In this document: piece after piece, positions 20,774-28,558 of the stretch
Position numbering within the stretch: the first letter of the stretch is position 1
Layout of the letters: every line of letters starts with the position of its first letter
Virus record (IMG/VR): IMGVR_UViG_3300035183_000528
Span: 1 to 41,104 of that record
Length of the DNA: 41,104 nt
Direction: 5' to 3' (one strand)
DNA from: a virus
Notes under the pieces: model-generated
Database searches by the model: none
Told to the model about the DNA's origin: nothing
The model's input: the letters and a program-made list of their open reading frames with translations, nothing else
Made by a program: the position numbers and the translations under genes

Positions 20774-21442
20774 ATGGCAGAAGCCACTACTTCTACCCCA
20801 CAACAGGAAGCCACCCCTGGGGGCGAAGAAGCAATTACTTCGGTAGAGCCAAAGGGAGAGCCGGCCGCTCCCGATAAAAGGTTGGCAGAGCTGGAAGGCG
20901 AGGTCGAGCGTCTTAGAAAGGAACTTGAAAAACAAAGAACTCTACAATCCCAGGCTGATAAAAAAGCTAGGATTGCAGAAATTGAGAGGAGAAAGCTTGA
21001 GGCCCAACTGAAAAGAATCAAGGGGGACGAAGCATACATCCCTCCAAGTTCCGAAGGAGAAACATCGGTTGAAAAAGAGGTTCGCCTAAATGCAAGGATA
21101 GGTATACAGAACCTTATTCTGTCAAATCCTGATTATCAGGAACTTCTCAAACGGGATATTACCCTACGGGAGGTAATGATGAATAATCCATTTGCTCTTA
21201 TAGGCGAGTTCTTTGACGCCGAAGATGCTGTTTCTCAGATAAAAGAGAAACTCGATGAAAGGGTTTCTTCGCTGGTAACTCAACCGCCAGCAAAAAGAGA
21301 GGAAAAGGGCGGGGTTGAATTCGAGGTTGGACCAGTTCAACCAAAATCCGAATCACCTCTACCGCCAAAATCTACTCAAACTGGGTCTAGTTTACGAGAC
21401 TCCATAGAAAAATCTATTAAGTCTAAAATAAGATTTGAGTAG
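20774..21442 (+). CDS. Capsid scaffolding protein (222 aa)
   Basis: The N-terminus is low-complexity, with Glu/Gly/Pro/Ala (TSTPQQEATPGGEEAITSVE). Next is a coiled coil (LAELEGEVERLRKELEKQR, residues about 36-80), a middle helix (RIGIQNLILSNPDYQELL), and a basic C-terminus (SIEKSIKSKIRFE). This arrangement, including the basic end that binds the capsid protein, and its position just before the major capsid gene are typical of phage scaffolds that guide procapsid assembly and are then released. No protease motif is visible. Confidence 0.82.
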   Translation: MAEATTSTPQQEATPGGEEAITSVEPKGEPAAPDKRLAELEGEVERLRKELEKQRTLQSQADKKARIAEIERRKLEAQLKRIKGDEAYIPPSSEGETSVEKEVRLNARIGIQNLILSNPDYQELLKRDITLREVMMNNPFALIGEFFDAEDAVSQIKEKLDERVSSLVTQPPAKREEKGGVEFEVGPVQPKSESPLPPKSTQTGSSLRDSIEKSIKSKIRFE

Positions 21443-21489
21443 TTGGTCGATTCTTCTCTGTTAAATTATTTAGTTATTCCTCTTTTAAA

Positions 21490-22653
21490 ATGGCTTTATC
21501 TGCTGCAACTGGTTTAGCTGCATATAATATAAATGCTGCAGTAAAGAAGCTTGACTTATCGGAGGAGTTAGCGGAAATTATTAGAACGGATAACACCGCC
21601 TTTCTAAACAGGGTTGGAGCATCTAGTTTTGTTGCAACTCAGCTCAAGCACAGTTGGCCAGAGGACAAACTGAACCCGAACACCGCCACTGAGGCTGGCT
21701 CTGGAATTAATACCACTGCCACCTCTGTTACCGTTTCTGCTGGTCAGGGTAGTAGGTTTAGAATCGGAACCCTGTTCAAAGATAATACTGCTGGTAAATC
21801 AGAGGTAATGAGGGTTACTGCCATTTCTGGTGATACCCTAACTATTGAGAGAGGTGTTGGTTCTACTTCTGGCGAGACTCACGCTGCTTTCTTCCCGATA
21901 ATGATTATTGCCCACACGAAGCAGGAAGACTGGAAGCCAAATCAGGAAGATTGGTCTCAGGAGCGAACTGGTGCCTATAACTACCTTACGACTATGGGAT
22001 ATGGTATTAACATAACCAGAACTCGTCAGGCGGTTAGCCACGCTGGTGTTCCTGATGAATTTGCTCACCAAGCCGCTTACCGTTTACAAGAGTTTATGCG
22101 ACAGCTTGACAGCTCGGTCATTAACTCTGTCCGTTCGACAAGCGAGGGTGGTGCTGCAGATTATTCCTCAATGGGCGGTCTGATTGAATTCGTGTCCCAA
22201 ACTGGGGGCAATGTTACTACCACATCCGAAGCCCTTACTCCTAGTGTGTTAAACTCTATGATTAAGGATATTTGGGATGATGGAGGTATGGTTGCTGGGG
22301 GTAGGCTATTCTGCTTAGTAGGCGGAGTTCAGAAGAGGAAAATTTCAGCCTTTGACCAGGCATACAGAAGAATGGATTATGCTTCTAATGTAGCCGGTTA
22401 TGTGGTTGAAAAATTCCTTTCTGATTTAGGTTTTGAAGTGGAGGTTTTGGTCGATCCGTGGGTTCCTGACGATATTTGTATCGTTGGCGACCTTAATAGG
22501 GTCAGAGTTGGTCCTCTTCAAACCGATGCCGTTGCTCTTGAAAGTCTTGCCAAAACTGGTAGGTCAATCGAGGCAATGATTAGCGGGAGCTATACTGCAG
22601 AATTTAGAAATGCCCTAGAAGCGTTCGCTATTCATACGAATTTGACGAGCTAA
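21490..22653 (+). CDS. Major capsid protein, SU10 type (387 aa)
   Basis: The HK97-fold capsid protein of the SU10-like family (DUF5309 type): N-terminal LSEELAEIIRTDNTAFLNRV, a spine helix (AYRLQEFMRQLDSSVINSV), a P-domain-like stretch (LNSMIKDIWDDGGMVAGGR) and the C-terminal PLQTDAVALESLAKTG. Residues about 70-140 form a beta module (ATSVTVSAGQGSRF ... VMRVTAISGDTLTIERG) that also occurs in two other virion proteins of this window, so it may be a surface insertion. The order scaffold-capsid-decoration is normal. Confidence 0.92.
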   Translation: MALSAATGLAAYNINAAVKKLDLSEELAEIIRTDNTAFLNRVGASSFVATQLKHSWPEDKLNPNTATEAGSGINTTATSVTVSAGQGSRFRIGTLFKDNTAGKSEVMRVTAISGDTLTIERGVGSTSGETHAAFFPIMIIAHTKQEDWKPNQEDWSQERTGAYNYLTTMGYGINITRTRQAVSHAGVPDEFAHQAAYRLQEFMRQLDSSVINSVRSTSEGGAADYSSMGGLIEFVSQTGGNVTTTSEALTPSVLNSMIKDIWDDGGMVAGGRLFCLVGGVQKRKISAFDQAYRRMDYASNVAGYVVEKFLSDLGFEVEVLVDPWVPDDICIVGDLNRVRVGPLQTDAVALESLAKTGRSIEAMISGSYTAEFRNALEAFAIHTNLTS

Positions 22654-22672
22654 ACCTAGGATAATATAGGTC

Positions 22673-22709
22673 TGCTGGTCTCTCCTGTCCTTGCGGCAAA
22701 AGACCAGCA
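22673..22709 (+). terminator. Hairpin after the capsid gene (attenuator or processing site)
   Basis: TGCTGGTCT (22673-22681) and AGACCAGCA (22701-22709) form a perfect 9-bp stem around a 19-base loop. It is followed by ATCAATCAT rather than a T run, so it is probably a partial terminator or RNA-stabilising hairpin that raises capsid mRNA over downstream genes. Confidence 0.4.
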
Positions 22710-22749
22710 ATCAATCATAAAATCAATTCATTAAATCCTCTAAAATAAA

Positions 22750-23055
22750 ATGGCAACAGATGCTGGAAAATACATTCCTTTTTTAGACCCAAATAGACAT
22801 GCTGGTAAGTTCGTTCAACAGGATATAGGTTATGAGGTTGTTACTCTTCAGTTTGGGGCAACTGATACTTCTAAAACTACAACCGTTACTTCTGGTTCGA
22901 TTATTCTTGGATATTATGCTTCAGCAAAAACTGGAACACCTACTGCAAAACTTTTAACTCTGTCTGTTTCAGGAACTACTTTAACCGGAACGGTAGATTC
23001 TGCTCCTGGGGCTAGTAATTCCATTACTTATACAGTTGTCTTGTTGAAGGCCTAA
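22750..23055 (+). CDS. Putative head decoration protein (101 aa)
   Basis: MATDAGKYIPFLDPNRHAGK starts a beta-rich protein with Thr/Ser-rich strands (VTSGSIILGYYASAKTGTPT; LSVSGTTLTGTVDSAPGAS). The short N-terminal arm (YIPFLDPN) could clamp to neighbouring capsid subunits, as in decoration proteins. Position right after the major capsid gene and size about 100 residues support the call; no diagnostic motif is present. Codon use is like that of the neighbours. The start ATG follows an AAATAAA run rather than a Shine-Dalgarno. Confidence 0.66.
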   Translation: MATDAGKYIPFLDPNRHAGKFVQQDIGYEVVTLQFGATDTSKTTTVTSGSIILGYYASAKTGTPTAKLLTLSVSGTTLTGTVDSAPGASNSITYTVVLLKA

Positions 23056-23063
23056 AAAGGAAT

Positions 23064-23267
23064 ATGAATAAACCAATTATCAAAAAACTTGAAAATCGCA
23101 AAGCCGAGATAGAAGGGGAAATTTCTAGATTGGATTCTGAAAAAAGAAATCTGTCTCGTAGAATATCCGAGATTCAAGTTATGATAATTGGATTAACAGG
23201 AGAAAGAAACGCCATTGAGGATGTTATAAAAGAATTAAAATTAGAAGAATCAAATCCTCCACAATAA
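23064..23267 (+). CDS. Short coiled-coil protein of the head region (67 aa)
   Basis: An AAGGA ribosome-binding-like patch ends two bases before the ATG. The whole chain (KKLENRKAEIEGEISRLDSE, KRNLSRRISEIQVMIIGLTG) is a coiled coil with an acidic C-terminus. It could form a dimeric or trimeric bundle in the head-tail region. Its next neighbour starts directly after the stop (TAAATG, 23268). Confidence 0.66.
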   Translation: MNKPIIKKLENRKAEIEGEISRLDSEKRNLSRRISEIQVMIIGLTGERNAIEDVIKELKLEESNPPQ

Positions 23268-23543
23268 ATGACTTATAAAAAAATAACCTCAAGCACAAAC
23301 AATGTCTTTGGCTCAAGGCCTGTGAGGCTTCACAGGGTTATGCTGGTAGCCGGAAGTTCAGATGCTGCATCGGTAACCCTTGAGGATGCTGCTACTGCTG
23401 GCTCGAATGACTTTTACAAATCGGGCAGTGTAGCGGCAAATAGTAGCACATCACAAAGCTGGGGCGGTGATGGTTTAACGGTCAATTATGTTTCCGTGAC
23501 TCTTGCTGGTACTAATGCTGTTTGCTATTTGTATTATTCTTAA
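23268..23543 (+). CDS. Small beta-sandwich virion protein (91 aa)
   Basis: Short beta strands (VRLHRVMLVAGSSDAASVTL, DGLTVNYVSVTLAGTNAV) and a Ser/Thr/Gly-rich loop (SVAANSSTSQSWGGDG) suggest a jelly-roll or Ig-like minor head or decoration protein. Translation begins at the ATG right after the previous stop. No enzyme motif was seen. The assignment as a virion component rests on position and composition. Confidence 0.68.
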   Translation: MTYKKITSSTNNVFGSRPVRLHRVMLVAGSSDAASVTLEDAATAGSNDFYKSGSVAANSSTSQSWGGDGLTVNYVSVTLAGTNAVCYLYYS

Positions 23544-23546
23544 ACC

Positions 23547-23861
23547 ATGGCACATTGTGCAGAAATAGACCCACAAACTGGCAAGGTTTTAAGAGTAATT
23601 GTAACCCTTGATGAATACCCCGATGGACAAGGTGGGACTTTAACTTGTGAACAATGGTGTGAAAAAACATTTGGTGGTGTATGGAAGCAAACTTCCTACA
23701 ATACGGTCGGCGGTAAGCATTTAAGAGGCGGTAAGCCTTTTAGAAAAAACTTTGCTGGAATTGGTTATACTTATGACCCGCAAAGAGACGCCTTCATTCC
23801 TCCTAAACCAGAAGATGGAAAAGAATATAGGTCGAATGAAGAGACTTGTTTGTGTAAATAA
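23547..23861 (+). CDS. Conserved phage protein, G-GWYTYDxxxDAF-like type (104 aa)
   Basis: MAHCAEIDPQTGKVLRVIVT leads into a cysteine-containing middle (LTCEQWCEKTFGGVWKQTSY), followed by the signature FRKNFAGIGYTYDPQRDAFI and PPKPEDG. This signature is common in uncharacterised proteins of many marine and freshwater phages, typically close to tail or fibre genes. Four cysteines (near the start, CEQWC, and CLC at the end) could bridge or hold a metal. The function is not known. Confidence 0.8.
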   Translation: MAHCAEIDPQTGKVLRVIVTLDEYPDGQGGTLTCEQWCEKTFGGVWKQTSYNTVGGKHLRGGKPFRKNFAGIGYTYDPQRDAFIPPKPEDGKEYRSNEETCLCK

Positions 23862-23871
23862 ATAAAATAAT

Positions 23872-24681
23872 ATGGTTACTTTTCGTATATTAGTTATAGG
23901 TGGCGGAGGGGGAAGCGGAAGAAGCGGAAATAACAATACAAGAGCTGGTGGAGGAGGAGCTGGTAGATACTATCATAATACTGCGGCTACAATTCCTGCT
24001 GGTAGTTATACCATTACCGTTGGTGCCGGGGGAGCCGGGTCTACAGACAATTCATTGAAGGGGTCTAATGGCGGTGATTCTTCGATAGGAAGTTTATATA
24101 AAGCTATTGGAGGTGGAGGAGGGGGTTCAGGTTGGACTGGTAGTACTTCTGTTACTCGAGGAGCAGACGGTGGAAGTGGTGGAGGCTCCGGTGGTTCTTG
24201 TGGTGGAAGTGAGTGCTCTCCAGGAACCGGAAGTGATGGTACCGGAACTTCGGGAGGGTTAGGAAATGATGGGGGCTATGGAGGTTCACCAGCTGGTAGC
24301 AAAGGGGGTGGAGGAGGTGGAGCTGGAAGCGTTGGAAGAGATTATAATGGTACCCCTGCCGGAGGTGGAGGAGATGGTGTTTCTAATGATATAACAGGAA
24401 CGTCTGTTACATATGCCGCTGGCGGTTCTTCAGACGGTAATGCTGATGGAGCAAGCAATACTGGGAATGGTGGAAGTGGACCAAATACTAATGTTACAAA
24501 TGGGAAAGCTGGCGGTTCTGGTGTCGTTATTATCCGTTTTAAAACCGGAAGTATAAATGTAACTGACAGCACTGGAGCAACCCAAACCACAGTTGGAGGA
24601 GATACCGTTTTGACCTGGAATGCGAGTGGAACATTTGCGTTCAAAGAAATCATTGGTCCATTTCCTACATTCCTTCCATAA
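23872..24681 (+). CDS. Glycine-rich tail/adhesin protein (269 aa)
   Basis: Residues from about 8 to 210 are extremely Gly/Ser-rich, with GGGGGS and GAGGAG-type runs and regularly placed aromatic or hydrophobic residues, as in phage glycine-rich adhesin domains that form polyglycine helices. The closing strands SGVVIIRFKTG are the family's usual end. A short C-terminal module follows (WNASGTFAFKEIIGPFPTF). Such proteins bind host surface receptors at the fibre tip. It precedes the long fibre gene by six bases. The same SGTFAF ending recurs in the 39-residue gene at 28437-28556. Confidence 0.8.
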   Translation: MVTFRILVIGGGGGSGRSGNNNTRAGGGGAGRYYHNTAATIPAGSYTITVGAGGAGSTDNSLKGSNGGDSSIGSLYKAIGGGGGGSGWTGSTSVTRGADGGSGGGSGGSCGGSECSPGTGSDGTGTSGGLGNDGGYGGSPAGSKGGGGGGAGSVGRDYNGTPAGGGGDGVSNDITGTSVTYAAGGSSDGNADGASNTGNGGSGPNTNVTNGKAGGSGVVIIRFKTGSINVTDSTGATQTTVGGDTVLTWNASGTFAFKEIIGPFPTFLP

Positions 24682-24687
24682 ACTTTT

Positions 24688-27600
24688 ATGCCTTTATATG
24701 TAAAAAAGAACAATGCAAGGGGAGCGGTTCAAGATAATCCACTAACCGCTGGCGCAACTACCCTTAATTTACAATCAGGACAAGGGGCTAACTTCCCCAG
24801 CAGTTTTCCTTATGTAATTACTGTTTGGGATGATGTAAATTATCCATCTCCATCTGATGACCCAAATATGGAGATTATGAGGGTTACTGGAAGGACTGGC
24901 GACACCCTAACAGTTACGAGAGCGGTTGAGGGCACCTCTGCCGTTGAACACGCTCAAGGTTCAAGGGTTGAGATGCTTTTAACTGCTGGTATTTTTAATG
25001 ACCCAACTTATGGAATAGATGCCAATTTACCAACTGGTGCTACAGGTTATACAGGATACACAGGATATACAGGATATACTGGATATACTGGATATACAGG
25101 TCCCGCTGGTAGCGCTGCTGCAACTGGAGCTACAGGATATACAGGATATACAGGATATACTGGATATACTGGATATGCTGGAGATACTGGATATACAGGT
25201 TATACTGGTTATACTGGTTCTACAGGATATACAGGATATACTGGATATACAGGATATACTGGATATACAGGATATACTGGATATACAGGATATACTGGAT
25301 ATACAGGATATACAGGTCCCGCTGGTAGTGCTAGTGCAACTGGTGCTACAGGTTATACGGGTTATACAGGATATACGGGAACTCGATATCCCTGGAAGGG
25401 AGCCTGGATAACCTCAACTAGTTATGATGTTAATGATTGTGTTGAACATAATGGCTCTGGATATGTTTGTGTTGTTGCTCATACTTCTGGTGATTTTGAT
25501 ACAGATTTGGCTAACGGTAAGTGGAACCTGTTGGTTAGTATTGGTCCTACTGGTTACACTGGTTATACTGGTGCTGGAGCCTTTACAGGATATACAGGAT
25601 ATACAGGATATACAGGATATACGGGTTATACAGGTTATACTGGATATACTGGTTACACTGGTTACACTGGTTATACAGGAGCAACTACTGGTGCTACTTG
25701 GGGCTTAATTACTGGAACTCTTTCAAATCAAACCGACCTCCAAGATGCTTTAGATGCTAAAGCAGATGATTCTATCGTTCTTAAAAAAGATGGTTCTGTT
25801 GCTATAACTTCTAACTGGAATGTAGATGGGGCAAATACTTTGTATATTGATAAGACTAATGGGCGAGTCGGCATCGGGACGACGAATCCAGGAACTCTTC
25901 TTACAGTTGGCAATAATACTTTTCAAGTAAATTCTTCTGGCAATCTGGTTAAAATCAATAATGTAACTTATTCTTGGCCCTCAACTCAAGGAGGAGCTAA
26001 TACCGTTTTAACTAATGATGGTTCAGGTAATTTATCTTGGCAAACAGCAGGTGGAGGTGGCGGTGGTATATCAGGTTCAGGAGCATCTGGTCAGGTTACT
26101 TTCTGGACAGGAACAAGCTCTGTTTCGGGAAGTAATAATCTTTTCTGGGACGACACCAACAGCAGATTAGGCATTGGGACGACAAGTCCATCTGAAAAAT
26201 TACACATTGTAGGTAATGTTTTAACGACGGGAACGGGAACTTTTCAATCATCGCCATTAACTATTGGCAATCTTGCTTTATCTCATACGGGATTAACCGC
26301 TTCAAGAACTTTTACTTTTCCTGATGTTTCTGATACTTTAGTTTCTTTAACTGCTACCCAAACATTAACAAATAAAACATTGGGAACTGGTTCTGTTTGG
26401 AATGGCAACGTTATTGGAACTTCTTATGGTGGAACGGGCTTATCTTCAATAGGAACCGCCAATCAGATTTTAGGAGTTAATAGTGGCGCTACGGGATTAG
26501 AATATAAAAATATCGCCTCCCTACTTACAGCGGGAACAGGAATATCAATTACAGGAACAACTAATGCGACAATCACTAATACAGGCGTTATTTCTTTAAA
26601 TTCAGCCACGGGAACATTAACACTTCAAGGAACGGCTAATCAAGTTGACGTCTCTACGAGTGGAACAACTATTACCTTATCAACACCTCAAGATATTCAT
26701 ACTGGAGCATCTCCAACATTTACAGGTCTTACTCTTTCGTCTTTAACTTCTGGTTCGGTCATCTTTGCTGGTTCAGGCGGTGCCCTTTCTCAAGATAACG
26801 CTAATTTCTTCTGGGACAATACTAATAAGCGACTTGGTATTGGTACAATATCGCCGACAAATCCTTTAGATATTCATATCAATTCCAGCCTTCCGCAGAA
26901 CGACTTAATCAGGCTGACACAAGACGGTGCCTTTGCTTCTGCCCCTGTGGGTATAAGCTTCTTTAATTCGGCTGGAAGTATACAAATGGCGAGCATTGAG
27001 GCAGTTCCGGGTGCTTCTTATACAGCTTCTCAATTACGCTTTTTTGTTGCCAATAGTTCAAAAGTAAGAACTCAAAGAATGGTTATTGATGTAAACGGTA
27101 ACGTTGGCATCGGGACGACTGGACCGGGAACATTGCTTACTCTTAGAAAATCAGCGGCTGGCAATGTTTTTGCTATTAGAAATACAGCAGATACTGCTGA
27201 TACCTTCACTATTACTGATGCTGGAGTAGTAAATCTTGGGACTTGGCAGGGAACAGCCATAGGGGTGTCTTTTGGAGGCACTGGCGCTACAACCGCTTCT
27301 GGAGCAAGAACCAATTTGGGAGCGGCGGCAAGCGGTATAAACACCGATATCACTGCTTTACAGGGATTAAATCAGCAAAATGCTATCCAAATCAATCCTT
27401 ACGGAACTGGCGCTGGAAACACTGGAGAGGTTAGATTTTTAGAGCTAGCCGCTAATGGAAGTAACTATGTTGGTTTTAAAGCGCCAGACAATATAGCAAG
27501 TAATGTTATTTGGACTTTACCAAGTTCAGATGGAACTAATGGACAGGTTTTAACGACTAATGGTTCCGGGGTTTTAAGCTGGACAACCGTTTCTGGAGGC

Positions 27601-28416
27601 GGAGGTGGAGGTGGTTATACCACGATACAAGAAGAAGGAACTTCTTTGACGCAAAGAGCGACAATGAATTTTATCGGGTCAGGGCTCACGGCACAAGATG
27701 ATGCTACAAATTCAAGGACAAACATAACCTGGGACAGGTTTCTTGCTGAAAGAAAAGCGCCATTTTATTATACCGACTTTCTTGGACCAGCTGGTGTGGC
27801 AACCGTTGAAGCTGCTTATCCATTTGATTTTGCAGTAATTAGTTCGGGAACAAATGGAAAAATTCCAGGAACATCAAATCACCCCGGTATTTTAAGAATT
27901 TCTTCATCTACGACGGCAAATAGCGGCGGATATGTTTTAACTGATGTTGTTGGTTTTCTAATTGGTGGTGGAGAGGTTTTTGAAATTATTTTTCAACCAT
28001 TGGTATCAGGTAATACTAATACAACTATTCGTATGGGATTTTTAGATACAACAACCTCTACGGATGCTACCGATGGTGTTTATTTTGAATTACCTGCTAA
28101 TTCTTTGGGAATTGTAGGAAAAACAGCAAATAACGGTACACGAACAACATCATCGACTATTGCAACATTAACAGTAACTACTTGGTATAGGTGCAGGATT
28201 GAGATAAATAGCAATGCTACACAAGCCGATTTTTATGTCTATAATGATAGTGGGACATTATTAGGCTCTACAAGTATTACTACCAATATACCAACAGCAA
28301 CGGGTAGAGAAACTGGAGCTGGTTTAGTAGCTACTAATTCTGGAACAACTGCTACGGCATTGGCTCATTTTGATTTTATGGCAGTAGGTTATAATGGTAG
28401 AGAATTGACAAGATAA
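24688..28416 (+). CDS. Long collagen-like tail fibre (1242 aa)
   Basis: The N-terminal module (residues about 10-105; [11 protein letters not shown] ... [19 protein letters not shown]) is shared with the capsid protein. From about 112 to 330 runs a GYT-triplet collagen-like repeat, broken by PAGSA inserts and by one carbohydrate-binding-like unit ([20 protein letters not shown], near 232). Further on are GIGTT-type fibre motifs ([13 protein letters not shown] near 395), [11 protein letters not shown] and several Gly-rich hinges (GGGGGG). The C-terminal about 200 residues form a lectin-like jelly roll ([20 protein letters not shown]). I see no self-cleaving chaperone domain. It should be trimeric and receptor-binding. 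Confidence 0.88.
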   Translation: MPLYVKKNNARGAVQDNPLTAGATTLNLQSGQGANFPSSFPYVITVWDDVNYPSPSDDPNMEIMRVTGRTGDTLTVTRAVEGTSAVEHAQGSRVEMLLTAGIFNDPTYGIDANLPTGATGYTGYTGYTGYTGYTGYTGPAGSAAATGATGYTGYTGYTGYTGYAGDTGYTGYTGYTGSTGYTGYTGYTGYTGYTGYTGYTGYTGYTGYTGPAGSASATGATGYTGYTGYTGTRYPWKGAWITSTSYDVNDCVEHNGSGYVCVVAHTSGDFDTDLANGKWNLLVSIGPTGYTGYTGAGAFTGYTGYTGYTGYTGYTGYTGYTGYTGYTGYTGATTGATWGLITGTLSNQTDLQDALDAKADDSIVLKKDGSVAITSNWNVDGANTLYIDKTNGRVGIGTTNPGTLLTVGNNTFQVNSSGNLVKINNVTYSWPSTQGGANTVLTNDGSGNLSWQTAGGGGGGISGSGASGQVTFWTGTSSVSGSNNLFWDDTNSRLGIGTTSPSEKLHIVGNVLTTGTGTFQSSPLTIGNLALSHTGLTASRTFTFPDVSDTLVSLTATQTLTNKTLGTGSVWNGNVIGTSYGGTGLSSIGTANQILGVNSGATGLEYKNIASLLTAGTGISITGTTNATITNTGVISLNSATGTLTLQGTANQVDVSTSGTTITLSTPQDIHTGASPTFTGLTLSSLTSGSVIFAGSGGALSQDNANFFWDNTNKRLGIGTISPTNPLDIHINSSLPQNDLIRLTQDGAFASAPVGISFFNSAGSIQMASIEAVPGASYTASQLRFFVANSSKVRTQRMVIDVNGNVGIGTTGPGTLLTLRKSAAGNVFAIRNTADTADTFTITDAGVVNLGTWQGTAIGVSFGGTGATTASGARTNLGAAASGINTDITALQGLNQQNAIQINPYGTGAGNTGEVRFLELAANGSNYVGFKAPDNIASNVIWTLPSSDGTNGQVLTTNGSGVLSWTTVSGGGGGGGYTTIQEEGTSLTQRATMNFIGSGLTAQDDATNSRTNITWDRFLAERKAPFYYTDFLGPAGVATVEAAYPFDFAVISSGTNGKIPGTSNHPGILRISSSTTANSGGYVLTDVVGFLIGGGEVFEIIFQPLVSGNTNTTIRMGFLDTTTSTDATDGVYFELPANSLGIVGKTANNGTRTTSSTIATLTVTTWYRCRIEINSNATQADFYVYNDSGTLLGSTSITTNIPTATGRETGAGLVATNSGTTATALAHFDFMAVGYNGRELTR
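25045..25380 (+). repeat. Tandem 9-bp repeats coding GYT, first block
   Basis: Near-identical units GGATATACA / GGATATACT (and GGTTATACT variants) run in tandem, coding Gly-Tyr-Thr. Two PAGSA/ASATGA inserts interrupt them at about 25099-25130 and 25315-25350. The nearly uniform codons show recent expansion and would allow slippage in steps of nine bases without frameshift. Confidence 0.9.
25548..25681 (+). repeat. Tandem 9-bp repeats coding GYT, second block
   Basis: A second array after the carbohydrate-binding-like insert, with mixed GGATATACA, GGTTATACT and GGTTACACT units, broken once by GAGAF codons at 25571-25586. The more varied codons suggest that it is older than the first block. 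Confidence 0.85.
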
Positions 28417-28436
28417 ACAATAGGGTTGATTAAAAA

Positions 28437-28556
28437 ATGTTTAATTACACTGTTGCCAATAAATCTCGGTCGTCGGAAATCTCTGACGAGGCTCGGAATA
28501 CAAGCGGGACATTTGCGTTTACAGAATCATCTAGTGCACCCTTTCAACTATTCTAA
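28437..28556 (+). CDS. Small fibre-associated protein (39 aa)
   Basis: ATG at 28437 opens MFNYTVANKSRSSEISDEAR, ending NTSGTFAFTESSSAPFQLF, with a TAA two bases before the next start. The ending NTSGTFAF matches NASGTFAF at the C-terminus of the glycine-rich protein (23872-24681), also at DNA level (GGGACATTTGCGTT against GGAACATTTGCGTT). It may be a spare or swapped receptor-binding tip or a fibre cap. A TTGACA at 28405 lies upstream, but no good -10 box goes with it. Confidence 0.5.
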   Translation: MFNYTVANKSRSSEISDEARNTSGTFAFTESSSAPFQLF

Positions 28557-28558
28557 CT

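Noticed and set aside
25019-25708. Long frames in other phases across the fibre repeats (DIQDILDIQ-type).
   Set aside because: A 9-bp repeat without stops is open in every frame; these have no start context and are shadows of the fibre gene.
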